Of a stretch of 64,000 nucleotides of DNA, positions 1 to 9,174 are shown in pieces. The stretch lies in assembly GCF_001940455.1 (NCBI RefSeq), contig NZ_MKQR01000028.1:382297-446296 (forward strand), given 5' to 3'. The position numbers and the translations under genes are program-made. Numbering within the stretch: position 1 is the first letter of the stretch; every line of letters begins with the position of its first letter. This DNA comes from Actinokineospora bangkokensis. GTDB taxonomy: Bacteria; Actinomycetota; Actinomycetes; Mycobacteriales; Pseudonocardiaceae. The notes beneath the pieces are model-generated. The model made no database searches. It saw only the letters and a list, made by a program, of their open reading frames with translations, and had not been told where the DNA came from.

Positions 1-3000
1 GGTCGTTGACCAGGTTGTACAGCTTGGTCAACCCAAGCTGGCGCCGCAACATGATCTCCCGCCGCTCGCCGTCCAACACCCGCCCAACCTCCGCCAGTCG
101 CTCGGTCGGCTCAGGGCGAGGGAACGTCTCGAACACATCGGACGGAGTGTAACGGGGGTCGTTCCGCATCCCCGATCCATACTTGATCGCCCAGGTCTGG
201 TGCATACTCGACGACAACACCGCTTGATCAGCGAACGACTCCGTCGCGAAAATGACCGTAGCTTCACTGGCAACAAGTTTCCCGCTTACTCGCACAGGCA
301 TTACGGTCTTGCTGACTCGCGCGATGACCAACACGTCGGTCAAGCCCGCGACAGCCTTTCGCATACCAAGCGCCAGCTCCGCAAACTGCCACCATCGATC
401 TCGTCGCGCACTTCTTTTATTTTTCAATCGTTCTGGGCGGACCCTTCCATAAACACGCTGAAAGGGGGCAGCGTATTGCTTTGCGGCAGACTCGGTAAGA
501 TTATTGAAGTCGATCACCCGGCGGGATGGGGACGTGTCCGGGCGGGAGTTGAGGTCTTCACCATTGAGGTAGGGAAAGAGCACCTCGGCGTTCTTCGCGT
601 CGGCTTCGATCCAGTCGGCGGCTTCCTCGGGTTCCAGCACGAACCCCATGCCCAGCACATAGCAACCGATAAAGGCCATGCCGGTGTTCTCGGCCAGCCG
701 GACCGGTGCGCCGTCCACCCGCCCGGCGGGCTCCAAGAGGGTCGAGATGCCCGCCACCGCCACGCCATCGGCCACCCGGGGAACCTCGCCCGCGACCGCC
801 TCCCGCGTGCCCCACACCGCCGCGTACTCCAGGTTGGCGCTGGCTACCGGCCACGACCTGCTTTGGATCGCCCGCGTGATGGTGAAGCCACCGGCGACCA
901 TCCGGTCCAGCCCCACCTCACGGGTGTCGCCCTGCGCCACAGTGTTGGTGGCGATGAGCCCGAGATTGCCATGAGCGTTGAGCAGTGCACTCGCCCGCAG
1001 GAAGAAGTACCCGACAAGGTCGGCGCTGCCCTTGGTGCCGCCCGCCACCGCGTTCACGAACCAGTCCCGGACATTGGTGCCCATCGTGCCGGTCAGCTTC
1101 TGACCACCCAGGAAGGGCGGGTTGCCGATGACCGCGTCGAAACCGCCGCGAGTCATCACGTCCGGCACCATCACCGGCCAGTGCAGCGGTTTCCAGCGTT
1201 CGTAGTCGGTGCGCACGGTCGGAGTCAGTCCGGCGGTCAGAATCCCGTCGAGCATGGCGCGGTCGCCATCGGGCGCGTAGGCGTCGCTGAGTGCGATGCG
1301 CAGGTTCTCGTACTCGGCGTTGAGCTTTTTGCTCGGTTTGCCTCCGGGTCTCAGACCGGCCGCGGTCACGGCGTCGCCGATCTCGTTCAGGCGCGCGACC
1401 AGTTCCCGGTACTCACCCCACTGGCGGCGCTTGGTGGTCGCGGACCGCTGCGGATCGGCGTTGTCGACCTCGCTGGCTAGCTTCTCCCGCAAGCGCACCG
1501 CCCGGCTCAGGATGCCGTCCAAGTCAGGCTGGAACAGCGGCATCTGGCGCACGGAGTCGGGGTCGATGTGCTGGAACTTCAACTGCCGCACGTCGGTGAT
1601 CCCCAGCAGCGAGTTGCCGTGCAGGATCTTGTCGTCCACGAACGAGAACGGCAACCTGGCGTCCAGCGACACCAGCCACAGCGAGAGCTTGCACATCTCC
1701 ACAGCCATGCCGTTGATGTCCGCCCCGTACAAGCAGTTGGCCACCACGGTCCGGACAGCGTGGGTCTGCTGGTCGTGCGGCGTGCCGATGGCGACGCCCT
1801 CCCGCCGCCACGCCTCCACCAGCCGCGCCGCGAGGTACCGCGCCGCCGCCACGAGGAAGGCGCCCGAGCCGCACGCGATGTCGGCGATCTTCAGGTCGAG
1901 GATGCGGTCCGACGACACCGGCGCCCAGGCGTCCCGGTTCGCCGTCTGGTGCGGCCCCGGGTCGTAGACCAACGGCTCCAGAGCGTGCAGCACCACCTCC
2001 TCGGCCAATGACTTGGGTGTGTAGTGCGCACCCGCCGAAGCGCGCGACGGCGTCTCCACCACCAGCACACCACCCGGCACGGCAACCAGAGGCCGGTTCC
2101 GCAGGTCCCGGCGGATGATCCCGACGAACGGACGCAGACGGTGGCGCAGCTCCTCGTCCGTCGTGACCGCGCGCAGCGCCCGCTCCGCGTCCTCGACCTG
2201 CGAGCTCTCCCGGATCGCCTTGGTCAGCGCGGCCTTGGACGGCGGGGTGGCGGCGGGCTGGTTCTCCTTGGCCCAGGCGAGCAGGGCTTCGGCCAGTGCC
2301 GTGTCGGTGCGCTTGGACTCGGCGAAGGATTCCAGCACGGCCAGCGGAACCTCGGGCTCCTCGCCCTCCTTCCCGATGAGGCCGACCATCACTTCATCGA
2401 CCTCGGCGCAGGAGTAGCCCAGCAGGCCCTCGTAGATGTAGCCGATCTGCTCCACGTCGATGTCGCGGAACGAGATGCGCCGGGCGGGTTGCCCCTTGAT
2501 CTTGGCGACCTGCACGGCCCGCAGCACTTCCAGCATCACCCGGTCGGACACGGTGATCGCGAGCCCACCGGACCGGCCCCACGCGGTCAGGAAAGGAAAG
2601 CGGCCCGAGTCGAACAGCGAGCCGCCGTAGGACGGTAGGCGGATGTCCTCGAAGGACGCACCCTGGTACAGCGCCAGAGAGGTGGCGAGCAGGCGGTGCC
2701 AGGTCAGGTAGGTGTTGTCGAGGGCCTCGGCACTCTCCTCGCGGACGCGGGTGTCGAGTGCGTCCAACTCCTCGCTGATGCCGTAGCCCAAGTTGAACAG
2801 CCGCCCCTGCGGCAGCAGGCCGCGTTCCTCGGCGAACAGCAGGAACACCACCCGCATCATCACCGTCACGGCCGCCTCGTAGACCTCGCCCCGGTCCTCG
2901 GGCAGCGGGTCGTCCTCGGCGCCCAGCGCCGCCTCGGACAGGGCTTGCACGAGCAGTTCGACCGCGCGGCGCACCTGGGTGCCCAGGGCCTCGGTGATCT

Positions 3001-3727
3001 CTTCGGCGGCGGCGACCGATTCGCCGAACAGCTCGGTCAGTCGGTCCTCGGGCTTGCCGCCGATCAGCCTGCGGCGCTGGAGCAGCGCGATCACCGCGTC
3101 GCGTGTCTGGGCTTCCTCGATCCACGTCTGTGCGTCCACGATGCCCGAGGCGGCCATCGTCTCCCTGCGAGCGCTGACGATCGCCCACCAGCGGCCGTCG
3201 GTGACCACACCAATGGGCACACCGGAGGAGCGCAGCAGCTCCTCCACGCGATCAATCGGAGAAGCGGCCCACCCGTCGTCCAGCGGATCGCGCAGCGACT
3301 CGACCGGGTCGACCACGAGCACCAGCGCGCCGACAGCCTCCCTGTGGACCACCTCGCCGCTGGCGCGCATGGTCACGCTGTGGTCCGGAGAGCGTACCTC
3401 AGCAGTGGAGTCCGCGCGGTAGGACTCGCCCCAGCCGAACACGTCACGGAGGACGGTCTCCACCCAGATGTCCCGCTCCTTGCGGTACAGCTCCAATGAG
3501 CCCGGGTCGTCCCGCCGGAAGTCCCAGTCCTCCCACGCCTTCTCGAACGCTGGCTTGGCGTCCTTGAGGGCCGCTACCGCATCCGCGTCCGGTCGCGGCA
3601 TCCCCTGCGGCCAGACGCGTTTCAACGCTGGCACCGCCAGGAAAGGCCCGTCGGTGTCGACCAGTTCCAGCCACCGGCGGTGCAGCTCGGCTTCGTTCGG
3701 CGGGGACTTGCGGCCGGGGCGCGTCAT
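1..3727 (-). CDS. drmMI: DISARM-type adenine-specific DNA methyltransferase (partial, runs off left edge)
   Basis: Open for at least 1242 codons from an ATG at 3727 to the window edge, so the C-terminus is missing. A SAM-binding motif (IADIACGSGAFLVAA, about residue 612) and an N6-adenine methylase motif IV (GNPPF, about residue 867) are visible. The N-terminal part (around VPIGVVTDGRWWAIV) looks like the N-terminal region of Eco57I-like type IIG enzymes. Its ATG overlaps the helicase stop codon, so the two are co-translated. A large adenine methylase following an SNF2 helicase is the drmD-drmMI order of class 1 DISARM, an anti-phage system in which the methylase marks host DNA. The core genes drmA, drmB and drmC would lie left of the window, so the assignment is by pairing. 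The last coded stretch (around 380-440) is more AT-rich than the rest, consistent with transfer. A stand-alone type IIG-like system is the alternative. Confidence 0.82.
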   Translation of the reverse strand, partial: MTRPGRKSPPNEAELHRRWLELVDTDGPFLAVPALKRVWPQGMPRPDADAVAALKDAKPAFEKAWEDWDFRRDDPGSLELYRKERDIWVETVLRDVFGWGESYRADSTAEVRSPDHSVTMRASGEVVHREAVGALVLVVDPVESLRDPLDDGWAASPIDRVEELLRSSGVPIGVVTDGRWWAIVSARRETMAASGIVDAQTWIEEAQTRDAVIALLQRRRLIGGKPEDRLTELFGESVAAAEEITEALGTQVRRAVELLVQALSEAALGAEDDPLPEDRGEVYEAAVTVMMRVVFLLFAEERGLLPQGRLFNLGYGISEELDALDTRVREESAEALDNTYLTWHRLLATSLALYQGASFEDIRLPSYGGSLFDSGRFPFLTAWGRSGGLAITVSDRVMLEVLRAVQVAKIKGQPARRISFRDIDVEQIGYIYEGLLGYSCAEVDEVMVGLIGKEGEEPEVPLAVLESFAESKRTDTALAEALLAWAKENQPAATPPSKAALTKAIRESSQVEDAERALRAVTTDEELRHRLRPFVGIIRRDLRNRPLVAVPGGVLVVETPSRASAGAHYTPKSLAEEVVLHALEPLVYDPGPHQTANRDAWAPVSSDRILDLKIADIACGSGAFLVAAARYLAARLVEAWRREGVAIGTPHDQQTHAVRTVVANCLYGADINGMAVEMCKLSLWLVSLDARLPFSFVDDKILHGNSLLGITDVRQLKFQHIDPDSVRQMPLFQPDLDGILSRAVRLREKLASEVDNADPQRSATTKRRQWGEYRELVARLNEIGDAVTAAGLRPGGKPSKKLNAEYENLRIALSDAYAPDGDRAMLDGILTAGLTPTVRTDYERWKPLHWPVMVPDVMTRGGFDAVIGNPPFLGGQKLTGTMGTNVRDWFVNAVAGGTKGSADLVGYFFLRASALLNAHGNLGLIATNTVAQGDTREVGLDRMVAGGFTITRAIQSRSWPVASANLEYAAVWGTREAVAGEVPRVADGVAVAGISTLLEPAGRVDGAPVRLAENTGMAFIGCYVLGMGFVLEPEEAADWIEADAKNAEVLFPYLNGEDLNSRPDTSPSRRVIDFNNLTESAAKQYAAPFQRVYGRVRPERLKNKRSARRDRWWQFAELALGMRKAVAGLTDVLVIARVSKTVMPVRVSGKLVASEATVIFATESFADQAVLSSSMHQTWAIKYGSGMRNDPRYTPSDVFETFPRPEPTERLAEVGRVLDGERREIMLRRQLGLTKLYNLVND

Positions 3728-6700
3728 GCGCGCACCATCCCGGCCTCGGCGTCCGCCGGGGTCAGCGCGAACACGACCGCCGCGGCGGAGACGTGCGGCC
3801 TGATGTCCCGGTAACGCTCCTCGATCGAGGCGACCTCACGCCGTTCCTCTTCGTCCAAGCCCGCAAGCCGGTCCTCCATCGCGCGCAGGTCACGGCGGCG
3901 CTGGGCCTGCTGGTCGTCGGTGAACAGCTTCTCCTCCTCGGCGCGGATCTCGCCCGCCAACCGGTCGCGGGACTCCCGCAGGTTCTCCCGGAAGGCGCCG
4001 AAGATCTCGTGCACGCGGGCGATGTCGGAGTTCCGACGGCGTTCCAGGTCCTCGGTCACTCGGGTCTGCCGCGTCTCCGCCTTACGCCTCATCGCGGCCT
4101 CCAACCGCGTGCGCAGCCGGGAACCCTCCGCGTTCCACATCTCGCTCAGCGTCGCGCGCACGCTCTCGCTGGCCAGCGAGAGGTCTTCGGCGTCCAAGGT
4201 GGCGTCGAGCACGTCTTCGACCTTCTGTTCGGCCATCGCGTTGCCGTGCACCCGGATGCCGGTCAGGAAGACCTCCTCGTGCAGCCTCAGTCCACCCCTG
4301 CCGACCAGGACCAGTCGGGACACCGCGGCCACGCACGACTCCGGCAGGTCCTCGGCGACGACCGCGGTCACGCGGTTCACCGGCGAGTCCACGCCGAACA
4401 GCGCGCTGCGCAGCACCCTCGTGGCGCGCTGCATGAGCCCATGACCGAGGTGGACGTGCACCAGGTCGGGCCTTCCTCGCGCGGCCGTGTCGTCGAACGT
4501 GATCGGCCGGGGCTTGCCAGGTTCCAACCGGGTGTCCAGACCGCGCAGGGCAACCTGCCACGCCGCACCCAGGTTCGGCACCGAGAAGACCGGGGCGTCG
4601 GTGTCCTCGGCGAAGGAGAAGTCCTCCACCAGGGGAGGCTGGGCGGTGAGGGTGAGGGCGGTGTCCACAACGCGGCGGGCGTTGGCGGGAGTCAGATGCA
4701 TCTCCGTCTTCCGAGCATCGTAGGTACTGGACAGCTCGGTAAGCCTGCGGTTGAGCTCCTGCCCGCCGGCAAGTGTGGAGTTGATGACGGCGTTGCCGTC
4801 GTCGGGGGCCGTGCGCCGTGCCTTGCGCCCACCGGGTGCAGGGGCGAAGTGGTCTTGCACGACCTGGTTGACCGAGTCGAGGTCGGCGGCCACTGTCCCG
4901 ATCTTGTTCGCCACCCGCTCCACCAGGAACCTGGCGTCCCGCGCGTACGTGCCGTCGGAGATGTCGGGGACGAACTGAAAGATCTGTGGCGTCTCGCGCT
5001 GCCCGTATCGGTCGATCCGACCGATCCGCTGTTCGAGTCGGGACGGGTTGAACGGGATGTCGAAGTTGACCAGCCGGTGGCAGTGGTCCTGGAGATCGAT
5101 GCCCTCGCCTGCGGAGTCGGTCGCCACCAGAACGCGCACCAGGTGCTTCGACGGGTGGGCGGTGAACTGGGCGCGGATCAGCTCCCGCTCTTCGGTGGGC
5201 GTGGAGCCTTGGATCGTCGCCAGCACGTCGCGGTAGCCGCGTTGAGTCAGCACGTCCGCGATCCACTCGAGGGTGACCGCGTACTCGGTGAACACCACCA
5301 CGCGGTCGTTGGTCCATGTGCGGCCATCCGGGCGGCACACCCCGTCGAGGAAACGGATCAGCGCCTCCAGCTTCGAGTCCGGTCGTTTTTCGTACCGGCT
5401 CCCCCAGGCGATCAGGGTCTCGATCTCCCGGCCGGTGGCGGCGACCAACGGGTCGGAGCGCTTGCTCTGCCGCAGAGCGGTGAACTCGGGGTGCTCGGCG
5501 TCACCCTCCTCCTCGTCGGACTGGCCACTGCCCAACACCTCGGTGTAGTACTGGTCCTCGTCGTCGAAGTCGAGTTGGCGTCCCGTGCCCGCAGCCTGTT
5601 CATACAGTTCCAGCGTGCGGGCGAAGGCCCAAGGGCTGGACAGGAAGCGCTTCTTCAGCAGCATGGCCACGAGCCCGCCGGCGTGCCCTCGCCCGTTCGC
5701 ACGGGCGCTGTCGGCGAGGATGCGGTCCAGCAGGGCGAAGTGGCGCTCCTCCTGATCGTCGAGCGTGAAGGGGATCTGCTTCAGCTCCCGAGCGCGGAAC
5801 CCCTTCTCCGGCAGTTCAGACTTCAACCGGCGCACCGCGACCTCCCGCAGCGCACGCTTGTCCAGCATCGCGCCGCGGGTGAACCGACGGCCGTCGATCA
5901 TCTCCATGAGCGCGGTGAACGACTCTGAGTAGCCGTTGTGCGGGGTCGCGCTGAGGAAGAGGCGGTGCTCGCACTTCTCAGCGAGAGTCTTCGTCGCAAT
6001 GGTGCGCTGGCTGTCAACGGCGTAACCCCGCCCTCCTGGGGCTGTCGACGGGCTTGCGGGAGCGACGTGGTGCGCTTCGTCGACCACCAGCACGTCGAAC
6101 GCGAACCGGCGCGCCGACTTGGTGTCCGACACATCGGCGAACACATCACGCAACAGGCGCTGCGCCCTTAGGGCGGGCAACCACGACATGCTGACGATCA
6201 CCCTGGGGAACAGCCGGAACGGGTTGGCCGCCAGTCCGTGGCTGCGCCGGACCCGCGCCATCAAGGCGCTGTTGACGATGACGAACTCCAGGCCGAACTT
6301 CTCCCGCATTTCGTCCTGCCACTTCAGCGCGAGGCTGGGCGGGCAGACGATGACCACGGATCGGGCGCGGTGCCGAAGCAGCAGCTCCTGGATGACGAGC
6401 CCGGCCTCGATGGTCTTGCCCAGGCCGACGTCGTCGGCGAGCAGCAGGTTCGTTCGTGACGACTGGAGAGCGCGTCGCAGCGGTTCGAGCTGGTACGCCT
6501 CCACGTTCGCGCCACTGCGGAACGGTGCCTGGTAGGAATCCGCGTCTGCCGAGGTCACGGCACCCCAGCGCACGGCGTCCACGAAGGCTGCCAGCGTGGT
6601 CGGGTCGTCGAACCCGTCGGGCGTGATGGTCTCCGGCAGACCCTGGTCGGGCGCGACGGTGTGCCCGACCTCCAGCTCCCACACCACGGTGAGCTCCTGC

Positions 6701-6903
6701 CCCAGGCGGTCCTCCTCCAACGACTGGAGGTTGACGGCGTGGGTGATGCCTGCGACCCCCTCGTCGGCAGGGCTGCGTGGCAGGCCCTGCCGACGGACCG
6801 ACGCCACCGCCCACGTCGACCCCCGGACGTTGACGACCTGCCCGGGTTCAGGCACTGGCGGCAAGGCTGCCGACCTGGGCGGGTCGTCGGACACGACGGT
6901 CAC
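3724..6903 (-). CDS. drmD: SNF2-family DEAD/DEAH helicase, DISARM DrmD-like
   Basis: A 1059-residue superfamily 2 ATPase. Walker A is DDVGLGKTIEAGL, the DEAH box is VVDEAHH, motif III is LFLSATPHNGYS, and the C-terminal helicase lobe carries DSAGEGIDLQ and EQRIGRIDRYGQ (motifs V and VI). A charged helical region (residues about 930-1030) follows. In DISARM this class of helicase remodels or translocates on invading DNA together with DrmAB. I chose the GTG at 6903 because GGAGAGGGG lies 6-7 bases upstream; an in-frame GTG at 6927 would add 8 residues but has no such site. The stop overlaps the methylase ATG. The 81-bp gap to the divergent XRE-ImmA gene holds a perfect 7-bp inverted repeat, so both directions may be controlled there. 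Helicase identity is certain; the DISARM label rests on the methylase partner. Confidence 0.88.
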   Translation of the reverse strand: MTVVSDDPPRSAALPPVPEPGQVVNVRGSTWAVASVRRQGLPRSPADEGVAGITHAVNLQSLEEDRLGQELTVVWELEVGHTVAPDQGLPETITPDGFDDPTTLAAFVDAVRWGAVTSADADSYQAPFRSGANVEAYQLEPLRRALQSSRTNLLLADDVGLGKTIEAGLVIQELLLRHRARSVVIVCPPSLALKWQDEMREKFGLEFVIVNSALMARVRRSHGLAANPFRLFPRVIVSMSWLPALRAQRLLRDVFADVSDTKSARRFAFDVLVVDEAHHVAPASPSTAPGGRGYAVDSQRTIATKTLAEKCEHRLFLSATPHNGYSESFTALMEMIDGRRFTRGAMLDKRALREVAVRRLKSELPEKGFRARELKQIPFTLDDQEERHFALLDRILADSARANGRGHAGGLVAMLLKKRFLSSPWAFARTLELYEQAAGTGRQLDFDDEDQYYTEVLGSGQSDEEEGDAEHPEFTALRQSKRSDPLVAATGREIETLIAWGSRYEKRPDSKLEALIRFLDGVCRPDGRTWTNDRVVVFTEYAVTLEWIADVLTQRGYRDVLATIQGSTPTEERELIRAQFTAHPSKHLVRVLVATDSAGEGIDLQDHCHRLVNFDIPFNPSRLEQRIGRIDRYGQRETPQIFQFVPDISDGTYARDARFLVERVANKIGTVAADLDSVNQVVQDHFAPAPGGRKARRTAPDDGNAVINSTLAGGQELNRRLTELSSTYDARKTEMHLTPANARRVVDTALTLTAQPPLVEDFSFAEDTDAPVFSVPNLGAAWQVALRGLDTRLEPGKPRPITFDDTAARGRPDLVHVHLGHGLMQRATRVLRSALFGVDSPVNRVTAVVAEDLPESCVAAVSRLVLVGRGGLRLHEEVFLTGIRVHGNAMAEQKVEDVLDATLDAEDLSLASESVRATLSEMWNAEGSRLRTRLEAAMRRKAETRQTRVTEDLERRRNSDIARVHEIFGAFRENLRESRDRLAGEIRAEEEKLFTDDQQAQRRRDLRAMEDRLAGLDEEERREVASIEERYRDIRPHVSAAAVVFALTPADAEAGMVRA

Positions 6904-6948
6904 GTGGTTCCCCTCTCCGAAAGTCACTGCCAGTTATCATCATGCTCT

Positions 6949-6965
6949 CTTGCGATTTTCGCAAG
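6949..6965. promoter_or_regulatory. Palindromic operator candidate in the drmD / XRE-ImmA divergent promoter
   Basis: CTTGCGA, a 3-base TTT spacer and TCGCAAG form a perfect inverted repeat with 7-bp arms. It sits between the divergent starts at 6903 and 6985, 20 bp upstream of the regulator. Size and symmetry suit a dimeric XRE repressor, most simply the one encoded next door. A TAGGGT at 6972-6977 could be a -10 for a leaderless or nearly leaderless regulator transcript. Binding is inferred. Confidence 0.55.
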
Positions 6966-6984
6966 TCCGGTTAGGGTCGGCCGT

Positions 6985-8085
6985 GTGACAAGCGTTCCGG
7001 ACCGCGTGCGCGACCTGATCAAAGCGTCGAACCTGACCCGCCGTGCCTTCGCCGCGCGGATCGGTCTCGACGAGTCCAAGCTGTCCAAGTCGTTGAGCGG
7101 TACACGACGCTTCTCCTCGGTCGACCTCGCTCGTATCGCCGAAACCTGCGACGTGACCGTGGACTGGCTGCTTACGGGAGACACGCCCGCGGTGAGCATG
7201 GCCGCCAGAGCGAGCGGCGGTAGCGCGCGGTCGGCCCTCGAAGCCGCGACGCGCTTCAGCGCTACCCGTGCCGACCTGGCGACGCTCGGCTACTCCCAGC
7301 AGTGGCGAACCCCGCCGTCTCGCCGTGTGGCGAACCGGTACGCGGACGAAGGCCGAGACCTGGCGCACTGGGCAACCGAGGTGTGCGGCGAGTCCGGCCC
7401 TCCCGCGACCACCAAGGACCTGAGCAGCCTGGTCGAAGCGGTCTTCGGCGCCGATGTGGCCGTAGTGGACCTCGACAGCGACTTCGACGGTCTGGCTGTC
7501 TCCTCGGCCAACGTAAAGCTGATAGTGCTCGCCACCAGCCCGCTCCCGTCGAGGCAACGATTCACGCTCGCCCACGAACTCGGGCACCTGCTCGCCGGTG
7601 ACGACCAGGACATTCACCTCGACCGGGATGTCTTCGACCGCGCGCAGACCAGAGATCCGGGGGAGGCGCGCGCCAACGCTTTTGCTTCCGCGTTCCTCAT
7701 GCCCGAGGCTGCGCTGCGTAGTGCTGTGCAGGCGGGCATCACGGAAGCGGCTTTCGCCTCGCTCGCGTGCGACCTGGTCGTCAGTCCATCCGCGCTCGCC
7801 TACCGCCTGCTTCACCTGAGATTCATCGACGCGGGGACCTGTGACCGTTACAAGACGATCACCGCCGCCAAGGCCGCACACATGGCGGGTCGAGGCGACG
7901 AGTTCGCCCGACAAGTCGCTGCGTCGAGCACGACGCGGCTACCCGGCCTTCTAGTACAAGACGCTTACGCCGCCTATGAGGCAGGGAAGACTACGCTCAG
8001 GCCGTACGCGAACCTTCTCGGAGTCAATGTCGACGTCCTCCGCGACTCGATCGAGGCCAACACGGTGGTGGACGGCGCTTCGTGA
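6985..8085 (+). CDS. XRE helix-turn-helix protein fused to ImmA/IrrE metallopeptidase
   Basis: A 366-residue protein. Residues 1-60 form a Cro/CI-type helix-turn-helix (AFAARIGLDESKLSKSLSG). The middle region contains the zinc peptidase motif HELGH within RFTLAHELGHLLAGDD, and a downstream ANAFASAFLMP segment typical of the ImmA/IrrE family. Such proteins act as phage or mobile-element repressors whose peptidase half cleaves a repressor or antitoxin in response to damage or infection. The GTG at 6985 is chosen because it is the first codon after the promoter-like region and leads directly into the HTH; no strong Shine-Dalgarno site is seen, so translation may be leaderless. It is divergent from the DISARM genes and overlaps the next, damaged gene by 4 bp. 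A role as the island's control protein is inference. Confidence 0.85.
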   Translation: MTSVPDRVRDLIKASNLTRRAFAARIGLDESKLSKSLSGTRRFSSVDLARIAETCDVTVDWLLTGDTPAVSMAARASGGSARSALEAATRFSATRADLATLGYSQQWRTPPSRRVANRYADEGRDLAHWATEVCGESGPPATTKDLSSLVEAVFGADVAVVDLDSDFDGLAVSSANVKLIVLATSPLPSRQRFTLAHELGHLLAGDDQDIHLDRDVFDRAQTRDPGEARANAFASAFLMPEAALRSAVQAGITEAAFASLACDLVVSPSALAYRLLHLRFIDAGTCDRYKTITAAKAAHMAGRGDEFARQVAASSTTRLPGLLVQDAYAAYEAGKTTLRPYANLLGVNVDVLRDSIEANTVVDGAS

Positions 8086-8370
8086 ACACGTTCCTGTTCT
8101 CGGACAACACGGTGTTATGCAACTTCGCCGCTGTCGATCGCCTCGACCTGCTCGAATCGGCGCTGAACCAGCGCGGCAGATGGACCGAAGCGGTCGCGTA
8201 CGAGGCGTCGAGGTCCGCATCCTCCCTCCCCGCCAGGCATAACGACCCGGGAGGCGATCAACATCGTCGCCATCGCGGTGGCCCACGGTGACATCGCCGA
8301 GACCCAGCGTTCGACCTTATGCACATGATGGTGCAGGCCGGGAGGTCCCCCGTCTTCCACGCACACCAGC
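8082..8370 (+). pseudogene. Remnant of a PIN-like toxin gene
   Basis: A GTG at 8082 overlaps the stop of the XRE-ImmA gene and opens with NTFLFSDNTVLCNFAAVDRL, which resembles the first acidic strand of PIN-domain nucleases found after XRE-ImmA genes. The open frame ends at 8291 after unrelated low-complexity codons. A family-like segment reading GITTREAINIVAIAVAHGD continues in the +1 frame from 8236, and FDLMHMMVQAGR returns in the first frame from about 8310. This pattern fits loss of the central region (including other PIN acidic residues) plus two frame changes. The family match is from memory of similar proteins, so identity is moderate, but the intact gene is clearly not present. Confidence 0.5.
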
Positions 8371-8902
8371 GCAGCTTCGCCACTGACACACAGCAAGCGG
8401 ACCGGTGGGGTGTCGCAGACCACCGATGTGAAGATCGGGCAGTCACGCTTGGGACCGAGTCCAGATGGACTTGTCGGCGTGGCGAACGCCGACGCCCACG
8501 ACGGGCAGGATGTTGATAATGGAAGTGAGATCGGCTTCGATCAGCGCGACATCGGCTGCCCGGGTGTTCTCCTCGACGCGGCGGGCATTGCGACCGACGG
8601 GACGCGCGCCACGAGTGAGCCACGCCCGGGTCCGGGTGCGAGGCCGCTGAGCAAGCCCACGGTCACCTCGACTGAGCCTGGCCGGGCGCCAGTCGTGGAA
8701 TCACTGTAAGAAGCCATCGAGTTCAGTGCCGAAATCCAACGTGTGCTCACAACCTCAAGCGACGTCGAATTGAACGTTCAGTCTAGGTCGCGCACCCTGT
8801 AGGAGACCAACGAGAACAGCATTCACCTAGGCTTGTGTGCTATTACTCTGCACTGAGGCTTGTGAAGAAGCGGTGCTGGTCAACGGACATTCTTGATCAT
8901 GT
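8371..8902. other. Non-coding island edge with gene debris
   Basis: About 530 bp with no open frame I can support. On the minus strand around 8480-8620 there is a readable stretch (RRVEENTRAADVALIEAD, then NILPVVGVGVRHADK) that looks protein-like but has no good start and stops at 8460. It may be the tail of a decayed integrase, transposase or accessory gene. The stretch lies between the island genes and the tRNA-Arg 3' end, where an attachment site would be expected. I see no clear direct repeat of the tRNA end within the window. Confidence 0.4.
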
Positions 8903-8978
8903 TGGTGCCCCCGGCAGGATTCGAACCTGCGACACACGGTTTAGGAAACCGATGCTCTATCCCCTGAGCTACGAGGGC
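8903..8978 (-). tRNA. tRNA-Arg (anticodon CCU)
   Basis: On the minus strand the 5' acceptor GCCCTCG (8978-8972) pairs with CGGGGGC near the 3' end, followed by discriminator A (8906) and an encoded CCA (8905-8903). The anticodon loop TTCCTAA gives CCU, reading AGG. The T arm GCAGGTTCGAATCCTGC is canonical. The 3' end faces the DISARM island, the orientation expected when an element integrates into a tRNA gene. Confidence 0.95.
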
Positions 8979-9174
8979 CTGCGGCCACACCCTACCTGGT
9001 CCTCCCGCAGGCGGATGCAGGTGGACCCGTGGGTGGATGCCGGGTGCGCCCCGGGGCTGGTCCACTAGGGGCGTTCCCGGATGCCCCGGGTCGCCGGCAG
9101 GTGCAAGGTAGAGCCGCGGTGAGGTGCCGCGGCTCGGGTGGGGCTACCCGGGTCAACCAGGAGGGGGACGCGCT

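Noticed and set aside
3793..5928. 711-codon open frame on the strand opposite the helicase
   Set aside because: It is a shadow of the GC-rich helicase gene: no domain, wrong codon bias, while the minus-strand frame has complete helicase motifs.
8835..9068. Plus-strand open frame reading CDTRFRKPMLYPLSYEG
   Set aside because: This is the usual false translation of the opposite strand of a tRNA gene, here tRNA-Arg.
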